A DNA stretch of 64,000 bases from Colletes latitarsis (lineage: Eukaryota; Arthropoda; Insecta; Hymenoptera; Colletidae): NCBI RefSeq assembly GCF_051014445.1, contig NW_027488366.1:15580001-15644000 (forward strand), written 5' to 3'. Of the stretch, positions 11,292-23,332 are shown in pieces. How positions within the stretch are numbered: the stretch's first letter is position 1; each line of letters opens with the position of its first letter. The notes under the pieces are model-generated. The model worked only from the letters and a program-made list of their open reading frames with translations. It was not told where the DNA came from and did no database searches. A program made the position numbers and the translations under genes.

Positions 11292-11819
11292 CGTGATCCA
11301 AACCAGAAAAAACCCAGGATCTGTTCAACAAGTATGTGAAAAACGCGAAACTGTGAGCCTGATGAGGGCAAATCTTAGACCTAACCCAGACCTAAGATGC
11401 GTTATCCTCTAAAATATTTATCCAGACCAGGTTTCATTGAATGTTTCAGTGTGGTACCACTTTACTACGTGATCCAATCCAGAAATAGTCCAGGATCTAG
11501 CCATGAAGTATCAGAAATATGCGATAGTAAGAGCCTGATGAGGGCAAATCCAAGACCTATCCCAGACCTAACTTGCGTTATCCTCTAAAGTATTGATCGA
11601 AACCAGGTTTAATTGACTGTTTCAGCGTGGTACCACATTACTACGTGATGCAATCCAGAAAAAGCCCAGGATCTAGCCATCAAGTATGAGAAATATGCGA
11701 AAGAATGAGCCTGATGAGAGCAAATCCCAGACCTAACCTAGACCTAACATGCGTTATCCTCTAAAATAATGAGCGAAACCAGGTTTAATGGACGGTTTCA
11801 GTGTGGTACCACACTACTT
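11292..11819. repeat. 3-monomer tandem duplication, second copy
   Basis: Second copy of the 528-bp unit. A small difference is TATCAGAAATATG against TATGAGAAATATG in the first copy; this removes a TGA and opens a short class B frame that has no other sign of being coding. Confidence 0.88.
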
Positions 11820-12550
11820 CGTGATCCAAACCAGAAAAAATCCAGGATCTGTTCAACAAGTACATGAAAAACGCGAAACTGTGAGCCTGATGAGGGCAAA
11901 TCTTAGACCTATCCCAGACCTAAGATGCGTTGTCCTCTAAAATATTTATCCAGACCAGGTTTCATTGAATGTTTCAGTGTGGTACCACTTTACTACGTGA
12001 TCCAATTCAGAAATAGCCCAGGATCTAGCCTTGAAGTATGAGAAATATGCGAAAGTATGAGCCAGATGAGGGCAAATCCTAGACCTAACCCAGACCTAAC
12101 ATGCGTCATCCTCTAAAATATTTATCAAGACCAGGTTTAATTGAATGTTTCAGTGTGGTACCACATTACTATGTGATCCAAACCAGAAAATAACGCAGGA
12201 TCTGTTCAACGAGTATGTGAAGTGTGCGAAAGTATGAGCCTGATGAGGGCAAATCCCAGACCTATCCCAGACCTAACATGCGTTATCCTCTAAAATATTT
12301 ATCAAGAATAAGTTTAATTGATTGTTTCAGTGTGGACCCACATTACTACGTGATCCAAACCAGAAAAAACCCAGGATCCGTTCAACAAGTATGTGAAGAA
12401 TGCGAAAGTATGAGCCTGATGAGTGAAAATCCCAGGCCTGACCTAGACCTAACATGCGTTATCGTCTAAAATATTGAGCGAAACCAGGGTTAATGGACTG
12501 TTTCAGTGTGGTACCACACTACTACGTGATCCAAACCAGAAAAAACCCAG
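11820..12550. repeat. Partial, diverged third copy of the D3 start
   Basis: Resembles 8649-9380 at offset 3,171 (18 monomers plus 3): shared AACGCGAAACTG with GATGCGTTGTCC, AATTCAGAAATAGCC, GCCTTGAAG and AACGCAGGATCTG. It differs more than the two D3 copies do, for example AGAATAAGTTT near 12306 in place of AGACCAGGTTT. After an extra monomer the similarity resumes near 12750 at an offset of 3,347. Confidence 0.7.
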
Positions 12551-13687
12551 GATCCGTTCAACAAGTATGTGAAGTGTGCGAAAGTATGAGCCTGATGAGA
12601 GCAAATCCCAGACCTAACCTAGACCCAACATGAATTATTCTCTAAAATATTGGTCGAAACCAGGTTTAATTGACTGTTTCAGTGTGGTCCCACATTACTA
12701 CGTGACCCAAACCAGAAAAAACCCAGGATCCGTTCAATAAGTATGTGAAGAATGCGAAAGTATGAGTCTGATGAGTGAAAAAACCAGGCCTGACCTAGAC
12801 CTAACATGCGTTATCCTCTAAAATATTGAGCGAAACCAGGTTTAATGGACTGTTTCAGTGTGGTACCACACTACTACGGTATCCAAACCAGAAAAAACCC
12901 AGGATCTGTTCAACTAGTATGTGAAAAACGCGAAAGTATGAGCCTGATGAGGGCAAATCCCAGACCTATCCCAGACCTAACTTGCGTTATCCTCTAAAAT
13001 ATTGATCGAAACCAGGTTTAATCGACTGTTTCAGTGTGGAACCACATTACTACGTGATCCAAACCAGAACAAAACCCAGGATCTTGTCAACGAGTATGTG
13101 AATTGTGCGAAAGTATGAGTCTGATGAGGTCAAATCCCAGACCAATCCCAGACTTAACTTGCGTTTTCCTCTAAAATATTGATCGAAACCAGGTTTAATC
13201 GACTGTTTCAGTGCGGTACCACATTACTACGTGATCCAAACCAGAAAAAACCCAGGATCAGTTCAACAGGTATGAGAAGAATGCGAAAGTATGAGTCTGA
13301 TGAGTGAAAATCCCAGACCTATCCCAGACCTAACATGCGTTATCCTCTAAAATATTTATCGAAACCTGGTTTAATCGACTGTTTCAGTTTGGTACCACAT
13401 TACTATGTGATCCAAACCAGAAAAAACCCAGGATCTGTTCAACAAGTATGTGAAGTGTGCGTAAGTATGAGTCTGATGAGGGCAAATCCCACACCTATCC
13501 CAGACCTAACTTGCGTTATCCTCTAAAATATTGATCGAAACTAGGTTTAACCGACTGTTTCAGTTTGGTACCACATTACTATGTGATCCAAACCAGAAAA
13601 TAACCCAGGATCTGTTCAACGAGTATGTGAAGTGTGCGAAAGTATGAGTCTGATGAGGGCAAATCCCAGACCTATCCCAGACCTAAC

Positions 13688-13863
13688 ATGCGTTATCCTC
13701 TAAAATATTTATCAAGACCAGGTTTAGTTGATTGTATCAGTGTGTACCCATATTACTACGTGATCCAAACCAGAAAAAACCCAGGATCTGTTCAACAAGT
13801 ATGTGAAAAACGCGAAAGTATGAGCCTGATGAGGGCAAATCCCAGACCTATCCCAGACCTAAC
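13688..13863 (+). repeat. Private-variant monomer, first of a pair
   Basis: Carries TTTAGTTGATTGTATCAG and GTGTACCCATATTAC, a combination I saw nowhere else in the window except in the next monomer. The palindrome is lost in both. This is a one-monomer tandem duplication. Confidence 0.85.
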
Positions 13864-14039
13864 ATGCGTTATCCTCTAAAATATTTATCAAGACCAGGTT
13901 TAGTTGATTGTATCAGTGTGTACCCATATTACTACGTGATCCAAACCAGAAAAAACCCAGGATCTGTTCAACAAGTATGTGAAAAACGCGAAAGTATGAG
14001 CCTGATGAGGGCAAATCCCAGACTTATCGCAGACCTAAC
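13864..14039 (+). repeat. Private-variant monomer, second of a pair
   Basis: Repeats the private variants of the preceding monomer, with a small difference near its end (GACTTATCGCAGACC against GACCTATCCCAGACC). Its absence elsewhere implies the duplication is local and followed the private mutations. Confidence 0.85.
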
Positions 14040-14272
14040 TTGCGTTATCCTCTAAAATATTGATCGATACCAGGTTTAATTGACTGTTTCAGTGTGGTAC
14101 CACATTACTACGTAATCCAATCCAGAAATAGCCCAGGATCTAGCCATAAAGTATGAGAAATGTGCGAAAGTATGAGTCTGATGTGGGCAAATCTTGGACC
14201 TAACCCAGACCTAAGATGCGTTATCCTCTAAAATATTTATCCAGACCAGGTTTCATTGAATGTTTCAGTGTG

Positions 14273-17200
14273 GTACCACTTTACTACGTGATCCAATCCA
14301 GAAGTAGCCAAGGATCTAGCCATGAAGTATGAGAAATATGCGAAAGTATGAGCCTGATGAGGGCAAATCCTAGACCTAACCCAGACCTAAGATGCGTTAT
14401 CCTCTAAAATATTTATCCAGAACAGGTTTCATTGAATGTTTCAGTGTGGTACCACTTTACTACGTGATCCAATCCAGAAATAGCCCAGGATCTAGCCATG
14501 AACTATGAGAAATATGCGATAGTAAGAGCCTGATGAGGGCAAATCCTAGACCTATCCCAGACCTAACTTGCGTTATCCTCTAAAATATTGATCGAAACCA
14601 GGTTTAATTGACTGTTTCAGCGTGGTACCACATTACTACGTGATACAATTCAGAAACAGCCCAGGATCTAGCCATGAAGTATGAGAAATATGCGAAAGTA
14701 TGAGCCAGATGAGGGCAAATCCTAGACGTAACCCAGACCTAACATGCGTTATCCTCTAAAATATTTATCAAGACCAGGTTTAATAGAATGTTTCAGTGTG
14801 GTACCACATTACTACGTGATCCAAACCAGAAAAAACCCAGGATCCGTTCAACAAGTATGTGAAGAATGCGAATGTATGAGTCTGATCAGTGAAAATCTCA
14901 GGCCTTACCAAGACCTAACTTGCGTTGTCCTCTAAAATATTGATGGAAACCAGGTTTCATTGACTGCTTCAGTGTGGTACTACATTACTACGTGAGGTAA
15001 TCCAGAAAAAGCCCAGGATCTAGCCATCAAGTATGAGAAATATGCGAAAGAATGAGCCTGATGAGAGCAAATCCCAGACCTAACCTAGACCTAACATGCG
15101 TTATCCTCTAAAATAATGAGCGAAACCAGGTTTAATGGACTGTTTCAGTGTGGTACCACACTACTTCGTGATCCAAACCAGAAAAAACCCAGGATCTGTT
15201 CAACAAGTATGTGAAAAACGCGAAACTGTGAGCCTGATGAGGGCGAATCCCATACCTATGCCAGACCTAACTTGCGTTGTCCTCTAAGATATTGATGGAA
15301 ACCAGGTTTAATTGACTGTTTCAGTGTTGTACTTCATTACTACGTGATGCAGTCCAGAAAAAGCCCAGGATATAGCCATCAAGTATGAGAAATATGCGAA
15401 AGAATGAGCCTGAAGAGAGCAAATCCCAGACCTAACCTAGACCTAACATGCGTTATCCTCTAAAATATTTATCAAGACCAGGTTTAATTGAATGTTTCAG
15501 TGTGGTACCACTTTACTACGTGATCCAAAGCAGAATAAACCCTCGATCAGGTCAACAGGTATGTTAAAACTGCGAAAGTATGACCCTGATGAGTGCAAAT
15601 CCTAGGCCTAACCTAGACCTAACTTGCGTTATCCTCTAAAATATTGATCGAAACCAGGTTTAATTGACTGTTTCAGTGTGGTACCACATTACTACGTCAT
15701 ACAATCCAGAAACGGCCCAGGATCTAGCCATCCAGTACGAGAAATATGCGAAAGAATGTGCCTGATGAGAGCAAATCCCAGACCTAACCCAGACCTAACA
15801 TGCGTTATCCTCTAAAATGTTTATCAAGACCAGGTTTAATTGAATGTTTCAGTTTAGCACCACATTACTATGTGATCCAAACCAGAAAATAACCCAGGGT
15901 CTGTTCAACGAGTATGTGAAGTGTGCGAAAGTATGAGTCTGATGAGGGCAAATCCCAGACCTATCCCAGACCTAACATGCGTTATCCTCTAAAATATTTA
16001 TCAAGACCAGGTTTAATTGATTGTTTCAGTGTGGACCCACATTACTACGTGATCCAAACCAGAAAAAACCCAGGATCCGTTCAACAAGTATGTGAAGAAT
16101 GCGAAAGTATGAGTCTGATGAGTGAAAATCCCAGGCCTAACCTAGACCTAACATGTGTTATCCTCAAAAATATTGATCGAAACCTGGTTTAATCGACCGT
16201 TTCAGTGTGGTACCACATTACTATGTGATCCAAACCAGAAAATAACCCAGGATCTGTTCAACGAGTATGTGAAGTGTGCGAAAGTATGAGTCTGATGAGG
16301 TCAAATCCCAGACCAATCCAAGACTTAACTTGCGTTATCCTCTAAAATATTGATCGAAACCAGGTTTAATCGACTGTTTCAGTGTGGTACCACATTACTA
16401 CGTGATCCAAACGAGAAAAAACCCAGGATCAGTTCAACAAGTATAAGAAGAATGCGAAAGTATGAGTCTGATGGGTGAAAATCCCAGGCCTTACCTAGAC
16501 CTAACTTGCGTTATCCACTAAAATATTTATCAAGACCAGGTTTAATTGATTGTTTCAGTGTGGACCCACATTACTACGTGATCCAAACCAGAAAAAACCC
16601 AGGATCAGTTCAACAAGTATAAGAAGAATGCGAAAGTATGAGCCTGTTGAGGGCAAATCCCGGACCTATCCCAGACCTAACCTGCGTTATCCTCTAAAAT
16701 ATTCATCGAAACCAGGTTTAAACGACTGTTTCAGTGTGGTACCACATTACTATGTGATCCAAACCAGAAAATAACCCAGGATCTGTTCAACGAGTATGTG
16801 AAGTGTGCGAAAGTATGAGTCTGATGAGGGCAAATCCCAGACCTATCCCAGACCTAACTTGCGTTATCCTCTAAAATATTTATCAAGACCAGGTTTAATT
16901 GATTGTTTCAGTGTGGACCCACATTACTACGTGATCCAAACCAGAAAAAACCCAGGATCCGTTCAACAAGTATGTGAAGAATGCGAAAGTATGATTCTGA
17001 TGAGTGAAGAAACCAGGCCTGACCTAGACCTAACAAGCGCTATCCTCTAAAATATTGAGCGAAACCAGGTTTAATGGACTGTTTCAGTGTGGTACCACAC
17101 TACTACGGGATCCAAACCAGAAAAAGCCCAGGATCTGTTCAACAAGTATGTGAAAAACGCGACAGTATGAGCCTGATGAGGGCAAATCCCAGACCTATCC

Positions 17201-18387
17201 CAGACCTAACTTGCGTTGTCCTCTAATATATTGATGGAAACCAGGTTTAATTGACTGTTTCAGTACTGTACTTCATTACTACGTGATGCAATCCAGAAAA
17301 AGCTCAGGATCTAGCCATCAAGAATGAGAAATATGCGAAAGAATGAGCCTGATGAGAGTAAATCCCAGACCTATCCCAGACCTAACTTGCGTTATCCTCC
17401 AAAATATTGATCGAAACCAGGTTTAATTGACTGTTTCAGTGTGGTACCACATTACTACGTGATCCAAACCAGAAAAAACCCAGGATCTGTTCAACAAGTA
17501 TGTGAAAAACGCGAAACTGTGAGCCTGATGAGGGCAAATCTTAGACTTAACCCAGACATAAGATGCGTTATCCTCTAAAATATTTATCCAGACCAGGTTT
17601 CATTGAATGTTTCAGTGTGGTACCACTTTACTACGTGATCCAATCCAGAAATAGCCCAGGATCTAGCCATGAAGTATGAGAAATATGCGATAGTAAGAGC
17701 CTGATGAGGGCAAATCCTAGACCTATCCCAGACCTAACTTGCGTTATCCTCTAAAGTATTGATCGAAACCAGGTTTAATTGACTGTTTCAGCGTGGTACC
17801 ACATTACTACGTGAAACAATGCAGAAACAGCCCAGGATCTAGCCATGAAGTATGAGAAATATGCGAAAATATGAGCCTGATGAGGGCAAATCCTAGACGT
17901 AACCCAGACCTAACATGCGTTATCCTCTAAAATATTTATCAAGACCAGGTTTAATAGAATGTTTCAGTGTGGTACCACATTACTACGTGATCCAAACCAG
18001 AAAAAACCCAGGATCCGTTCAACAAGTATGTGAAGAATGCGAAAGTATGAGCCTGATGAGTGAAAAAACCAGGCCTGACCTAAACCTAACATGCGTTATC
18101 CTCTAAAATATTGAGCGAAACCAGGTTTAATGGACTGTTTCAGTGTGGTACCACACTACTGCGGGATCCAAACCAGAAAAAACCCAGGATCTGTTCAACT
18201 AGTATGTGAAAAACGCGAAAGTATGAGCCTGATGAGGGCAAATCCCAGACCTATCCCAGACCTAACTTGCGTTATCCTTTAAAATATTGATCGAAACCAG
18301 GTTTAATCGACTGTTTCAGTGTGGAACCACATTACTACGTGATCCAAACCAGAAAAAAACCCAGGATCTTGTCAACGAGTATGTGAA
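14273..18387. repeat. Segmental duplication D1, right copy
   Basis: Near-identical copy of 1-4115. Beyond 18387 the sequence switches to a GTGAATTTTGCG monomer resembling those near 7636 and 9751, so the right breakpoint falls inside a monomer rather than at its edge. Marker differences from the left copy include AAGTAGCC, ACGGCCC and CAGTACTG. Confidence 0.9.
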
Positions 18388-19499
18388 TTTTGCGAAAGTA
18401 TGAGTCTGATGAGGGCTAATCCCAGACCTATCCCAGACCTAGCTTGCGTTATCCTCTAAAATATTGATCGAAACCAGGTTTAATTCACTGTTTTAGTGTG
18501 GTACCACATTACTACGTGATCCAAACCAGAAAAAACCCAGGATCTGTTTAACAAGTATGTGAAAAATGCGTATCTGTGAGCCTGATGAGGGCAAATCTTA
18601 GACCTAACCCAGACCTAAGATGCGTTATCCTCTAAAATATTTATCCAGAACAGGTTTCATTGAATGTTTCAGTGTGGTACCACTTTACTACGTGATCCAA
18701 TCCAGAAACAGCCCAGGATCTAGCCATGAAGTATGAGAAATATGCGAAAGTATGAGTCTGATGAGTGAAAATCCCAGGCCTAACCTAGACCTAACATGCG
18801 TTATCCTCAAAAATATTGATCGAAACCTGGTTTAATCGACTGTTTCAGTGTGGTACCACATTACTATGTGATCCAAACCAGAAAAAACCCAGGATCCGTT
18901 CAACAAGTATGTGAAGAATGCGAAAGTATGAGTCTGATGAGGGCAAATCCTAGACCTATCCCAGACCTAACTTGCGTTATCCTCTAAAATATTGATCGAA
19001 ACCAGGTTTAATTGACTGTTTCAGCGTGGTACCACATTACTACGTGATGCAATCCAGAAAAAGCCCAGGATCTAGCCATCAAGTATGAGAAATATGCGAA
19101 AGAATGAGCCTGATGAGAGCAAATCCCAGACCTAACCTAGACCTAACATGCGTTATCCTCTAAAATAATGAGCGAAACCAGGTTTAATGGACTGTTTCAG
19201 TGTGGTACCACACTACTTCGTGATCCAAACCAGAAAAAACCCAGGATCTGTTCAACAAGTATGTGAAAAACGCGAAACTGTGAGCCTGATGAGGGCAAAT
19301 CTTAGACCTAACCCAGACCTAAGATGCGTTATCCTCTAAAATATTTATCCAGACCAGGTTTCATTGAATGTTTCAGTGTAGTATCACACTACTACGTGAC
19401 CCAAACCAGAAAAAACCCAGGATCTGTTCAACAAGTATGTGAAAAACGCGAAAGTATGAGCCTGATGAGGGCAAATCCCGGACCTATCCCAGACCTAAC
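18388..19499. repeat. Mosaic satellite stretch between duplications
   Basis: About six monomers that do not extend either flanking duplication. Monomers near 19023-19320 resemble the 3-monomer unit at 10.8-11.8 kb in order and variants. The monomer beginning 19324 joins the TTATCCAGACCAGG/TTTCATTGAATG left part, normally class B, to a class A right half through GTGTAGTATCACACT, and so is a recombinant. Confidence 0.7.
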
Positions 19500-20555
19500 T
19501 TGCGTTATCCTCAAAAATATTGATCGAAACCTGGTTTAATCGACTGTTTCAGTGTGGCACCACATTACTATGTGATCCAAACCAGAAAATAACCCAGGAT
19601 CTGTTCAACAAGTATGTGAAATGTGCGAAAGTATGAGTCTGATGAGGGCAAATCCCAGACCTATCCCAGACCTAACATGCGTTATCCTCTAAAATATTTA
19701 TCAAGACCAGGTTTAATTGATTGTTTCAGTGTGGTCCCACATTACTACGTGATCCAAACCAGAAAAAACCCAGGATCCGTTCGACAAGTATGTGAAGAAT
19801 GCGAAAGTATGGGTCTGATGAGTGAAAATCCCAGACCTAACCTAGACCTAACATGCGTTATCCTCTAAGATATTGATCCAAACCAGGTTTAATGGACTGT
19901 TCCAGTGTGTAACCACATTACTACGTGATCCAATCCAGAAATAGCCCAGGATGTAGCCATGAAGTATGAGAAATATGCGAAAGTATGAGCCTGACGAGGG
20001 CAAATCCTAGACCTAACCCAGACCTAACATGCGCTATCCTCTAAAATATTTATCAAGACCAGGTTTAATTGATTGTTTCAGTGTGGTCCCACATTACTAC
20101 GTGATCCAAACCAGAAAAAACCCAGGATCCGTTCAACAAGTATGTGAAGAATGCGAAAGTATGAGTCTGATGAGTGAAAATCCCAGGCCTGACCTAGACC
20201 TAACATGCGTTATCCTCTAAAATATTGAGCGAAACCAGGTTTAATGGACTGTTTCAGTGTGGTACCACACTACTACGGGATCCCAACCAGAAATAACCCA
20301 GGATCTGTTCAACAAGTATGTGAAAAACGCGAAAGTATGAGCTTGATGAGGGCAAATCCCAGACCTATCCCAGACCTAACTTGCGTTGTCCTCTAAAATA
20401 TTGATGGAAACCAGGTTTAATTGACTGTTTCAGTGTTGTACTTCACTACTACGTGATGCAATCCAGAAAAAGCCCAGGATCTAGCCATCAAGTATGAGAA
20501 ATATGCGAAAGAATGAGCCTGATAAGAGCAAATCCCAGACCTAAACTAGACCTAA
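19500..20555. repeat. Segmental duplication D4, left copy
   Basis: Matches 31647-32702 at offset 12,147. Shared marks include GTTCGACAAG, TATGGGTCTGATGAG and CTCTAAGATATTGATCC. Past the block the other copy has one extra monomer before the shared TTATTCTCTTAAA marker, where the offset becomes 12,323. Confidence 0.82.
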
Positions 20556-21871
20556 CATGAATTATTCTCTTAAATATTGATCGAAACCAGGTGTAATTGA
20601 TTGTTTCAGTGTGGTCCCACATTACTACGTGATCCAAACCAGAAAAAACCTAGGATCCGTTCAACAAGTATGTGAAGAATACGAAAGTATGAGTCTGATG
20701 AGTGAAAATACCAGACCTAACCTAGACCTAACATGCGTTATCCTCAAAAATACTGATCGAAACCTGGTTTAATCGACTGTTTCAGTGTGGTACCACATTA
20801 CTATGTGATCCAAACAAGAAAGTAACCCAGGATCTGTTCAACGAGTATGTGAAGGGTGCGAAAGTATGAGTCTGACGAGGTCAAATCCCAGACCTATCCC
20901 AGACCTAACTTGCGTTATCCTCTAAAATATTTATCAAGACCAGGTTTAATTGAATGATTCAGTGTGGTACCACATTACTACGTGATACAAACCAGAAAAA
21001 ACCCAGGATCCGTTCAACAAGTATGTGAAGAATGCGAAAGCATGAGTCTCACGAGTGAAAATCCCAGACCTAACCTAGACCTAACATGCGTTATCCTCTA
21101 AAATATTGATGGAAACCTGGTTTAATTGACTGTTTCAGTGTTGTACTTCATTACTACGTGATGCGACCCAGAAAAAGCCCAGGATCTAGCCATCAAGTAT
21201 GAGAAATATGCGAAAGTATGAGCCTGATGTGGGCAAATCGCAGGCCTAACCAAGACCTAACATGCGTTGTCCTCTAAAATATTGATGGAAACCAGGTTTA
21301 ATGGACTGTTTCAGTGTGGCACCACTTTACTACGTGATCCAAAGCAGAAAATAACCCAGGATCTGTTCAACGAGTATGTGAACGGTGCGAAGGTATGAGT
21401 CTGATGAGGTCAAATCCCAGACCTATCCCAGACCTAACTTGCGTTATCCTCTAAAATATTGATCGAAACGAGGTTTAATCGACTGTTTCAGTGTGGTACC
21501 ACATTACTACGTGATCCAAACCAGAAAAAACCCAGGATCAGTTCAACAAGTACGTGAAAAACGCGAATGTATGAGCCTGATTAGGGCGAATCCCAGACCT
21601 ATCCCAGACCTAACTTGCGTTATCCTCTAAAATATTGATGGAAACCAGGTTTAATTGACTGTTTCAGTGTTGTACTTCATTACTACGTTATGCAATCCAG
21701 AAAAAGCTCAGGATCTAGCCATCAAGTAAGAGAAATATGCGAAAGAATGTGCCTGATTAGAGCAAATCCCAGACCTAACCTAGACCTAACATGAATTATT
21801 CTCTAAAATATTGATCGAAACCAGGTTTAATTGACTGTTTCAGTGTGGTCCCACATTGCTACGTGATCCAA
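20074..21871. repeat. Segmental duplication D2, right copy
   Basis: Counterpart of 4922-6719. Its right part (21420 onward) is shared again with 24768-26088, so two duplication events overlap here. Its left part is shared also with 31.6-32.7 kb. Confidence 0.88.
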
Positions 21872-22740
21872 ACCAGAGAAAACCCAGGATCCGTTCATCA
21901 AGTATGTGAAGAATGCGAAAGTATGAGTCTGATGAGTGAAAATCCCAGGCATAACCTAGACCTAACATGCGTTATCCTCAAAAATATTGATCGAAACCTG
22001 GTTTAATCGACTGTTTCATTGTGGTACCACATTACTATGTGATCCAAACCAGAAAATATCCCAGGATCTGTTCAACGAGTATGTGAAGGGTGCGAAGGTA
22101 TGAGTCTGATGAGGTCAAATCCCAGACCTATCCCAGACCTAACTTGCGTTATCCTCTAAAATATTGATCGAAACGAGGTTTAATCGACTGTTTCAGTGTG
22201 GTACCACATTACTACGTGATCCAAACCAGAAAAAACCCAGGATCAGTTCAACAAGTACGTGAAAAACGCGAATGTATGAGCCTGATTAGGGCGAATCCCA
22301 GACCTATCCCAGACCTAACTTGCGTTATCCTCTAAAATATTGAGCGAAACCTGGTTTAATGGACTGATTCAGTGTGGTACCACATTACTACGTGATACAA
22401 TCCAGAAACAGCCCAGGATCTAGCCATGAAGTATGAGAAATATGCGAAAGGATGAGCCTGATGAGTGCAAATCCTAGACCTAACCCAAACCTAACGTGCG
22501 TTATCCTCTAACATATTTATCAAGACCAGGTTTAATTGAATGTTTCAGTGTGGTACCACATTACTGCGTGATCCAATCCAGAAATAGCCCAGGATCTAGC
22601 CATGAAGTATGAGAAATATGCGAAAGTATGAGTCTGATGAGTGAAAATCCCAGGCCTAACCTAGACCTAACATGCGTTATCCTCAATAATATTGATCGAA
22701 ACCAGGTTTAATCGACTGTTTCAGTGTGGTACCACATTAC
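21420..22740. repeat. Higher-order repeat D5, left copy
   Basis: Matches 24768-26088 at offset 3,348 (19 monomers plus 4). Marks: GATCGAAACGAGG, GTACGTGAAAAACGCG, CTGATTAGGGCG, TTTCATTGTGG and CTCAATAATATTG. At 22741 this copy reads CACGTGATCC while the other reads TGCGTGATCC. Confidence 0.85.
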
Positions 22741-23332
22741 CACGTGATCCAAACCAGAAAAAAACCCAGGATCTGATCAACGAGTATGTCAACTGTGCGA
22801 CAGTATGACCCCGATGAGGGCTAATCCCAGACCTATCCCAGACCTAACATGCGTTATCCTCTAAAATATTGATCGAAACCAGGTATAATTGATTGTTTTA
22901 GTGTGGTACCACTTTACTACGTGATCCAAAGCAAAAAAAACCCTCGATCAGGTCAACATGCATGTTAAAACTGCGAAAGTATGACCCTGATGAGGGCAAA
23001 TCACAGACCTAACCCAGACCTAACATGCGTTTTCCTCTAAAATATTTATCAAGACCAGGTTTAATTTAATGTTTCAGTGTGGTACCACATTACTACGTGA
23101 TCCAAACCAGAAAAAACCCTGGATCTGTTCAACAAGTATGTGAAAAACGCGAATGTATGAGCCTGATTAGGGCGAATCCCAGACCTATCCCAGACCTAAC
23201 TTGCGTTATCCTCTAAAATATTGAGTGAAACCTGGTTTAATGGACTGTTTCAGTGTGGTACCACATTACTACGTGATACAATCCAGAAACAGCCCAGGAT
23301 CTAGCCATGAAGTATGAGAAATATGCGAAAGG
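22741..23332. repeat. Class C-bearing stretch, matched at 28.9 kb
   Basis: 22741 to about 23,045 matches 28897 to about 29,201 at offset 6,156, including GTATGTCAACTGTGCG, GACCCCGATGAGG and the AACATGCATGTT palindrome at 22955-22966. This is the first occurrence of that palindrome from the left. The rest, to 23,332, is ordinary class A and B sequence. Confidence 0.78.

Noticed and set aside
13688..14039. Assembly error behind the adjacent identical monomers
   Set aside because: The two monomers differ near their ends, so they are not a simple repeated read-out. Without reads this cannot be fully excluded.
22739..22750. CACGTG or TACGTG as a G-box/E-box promoter element
   Set aside because: TACGTGATCC is part of the monomer consensus and repeats every 176 bp; CACGTG occurs only as a rare variant. 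No transcription unit is visible.
22926..22945. Poly-A stretch as a retroposon tail
   Set aside because: The A8 run is a class C monomer variant present in every class C copy, with no adjacent retroelement and no target-site duplication.
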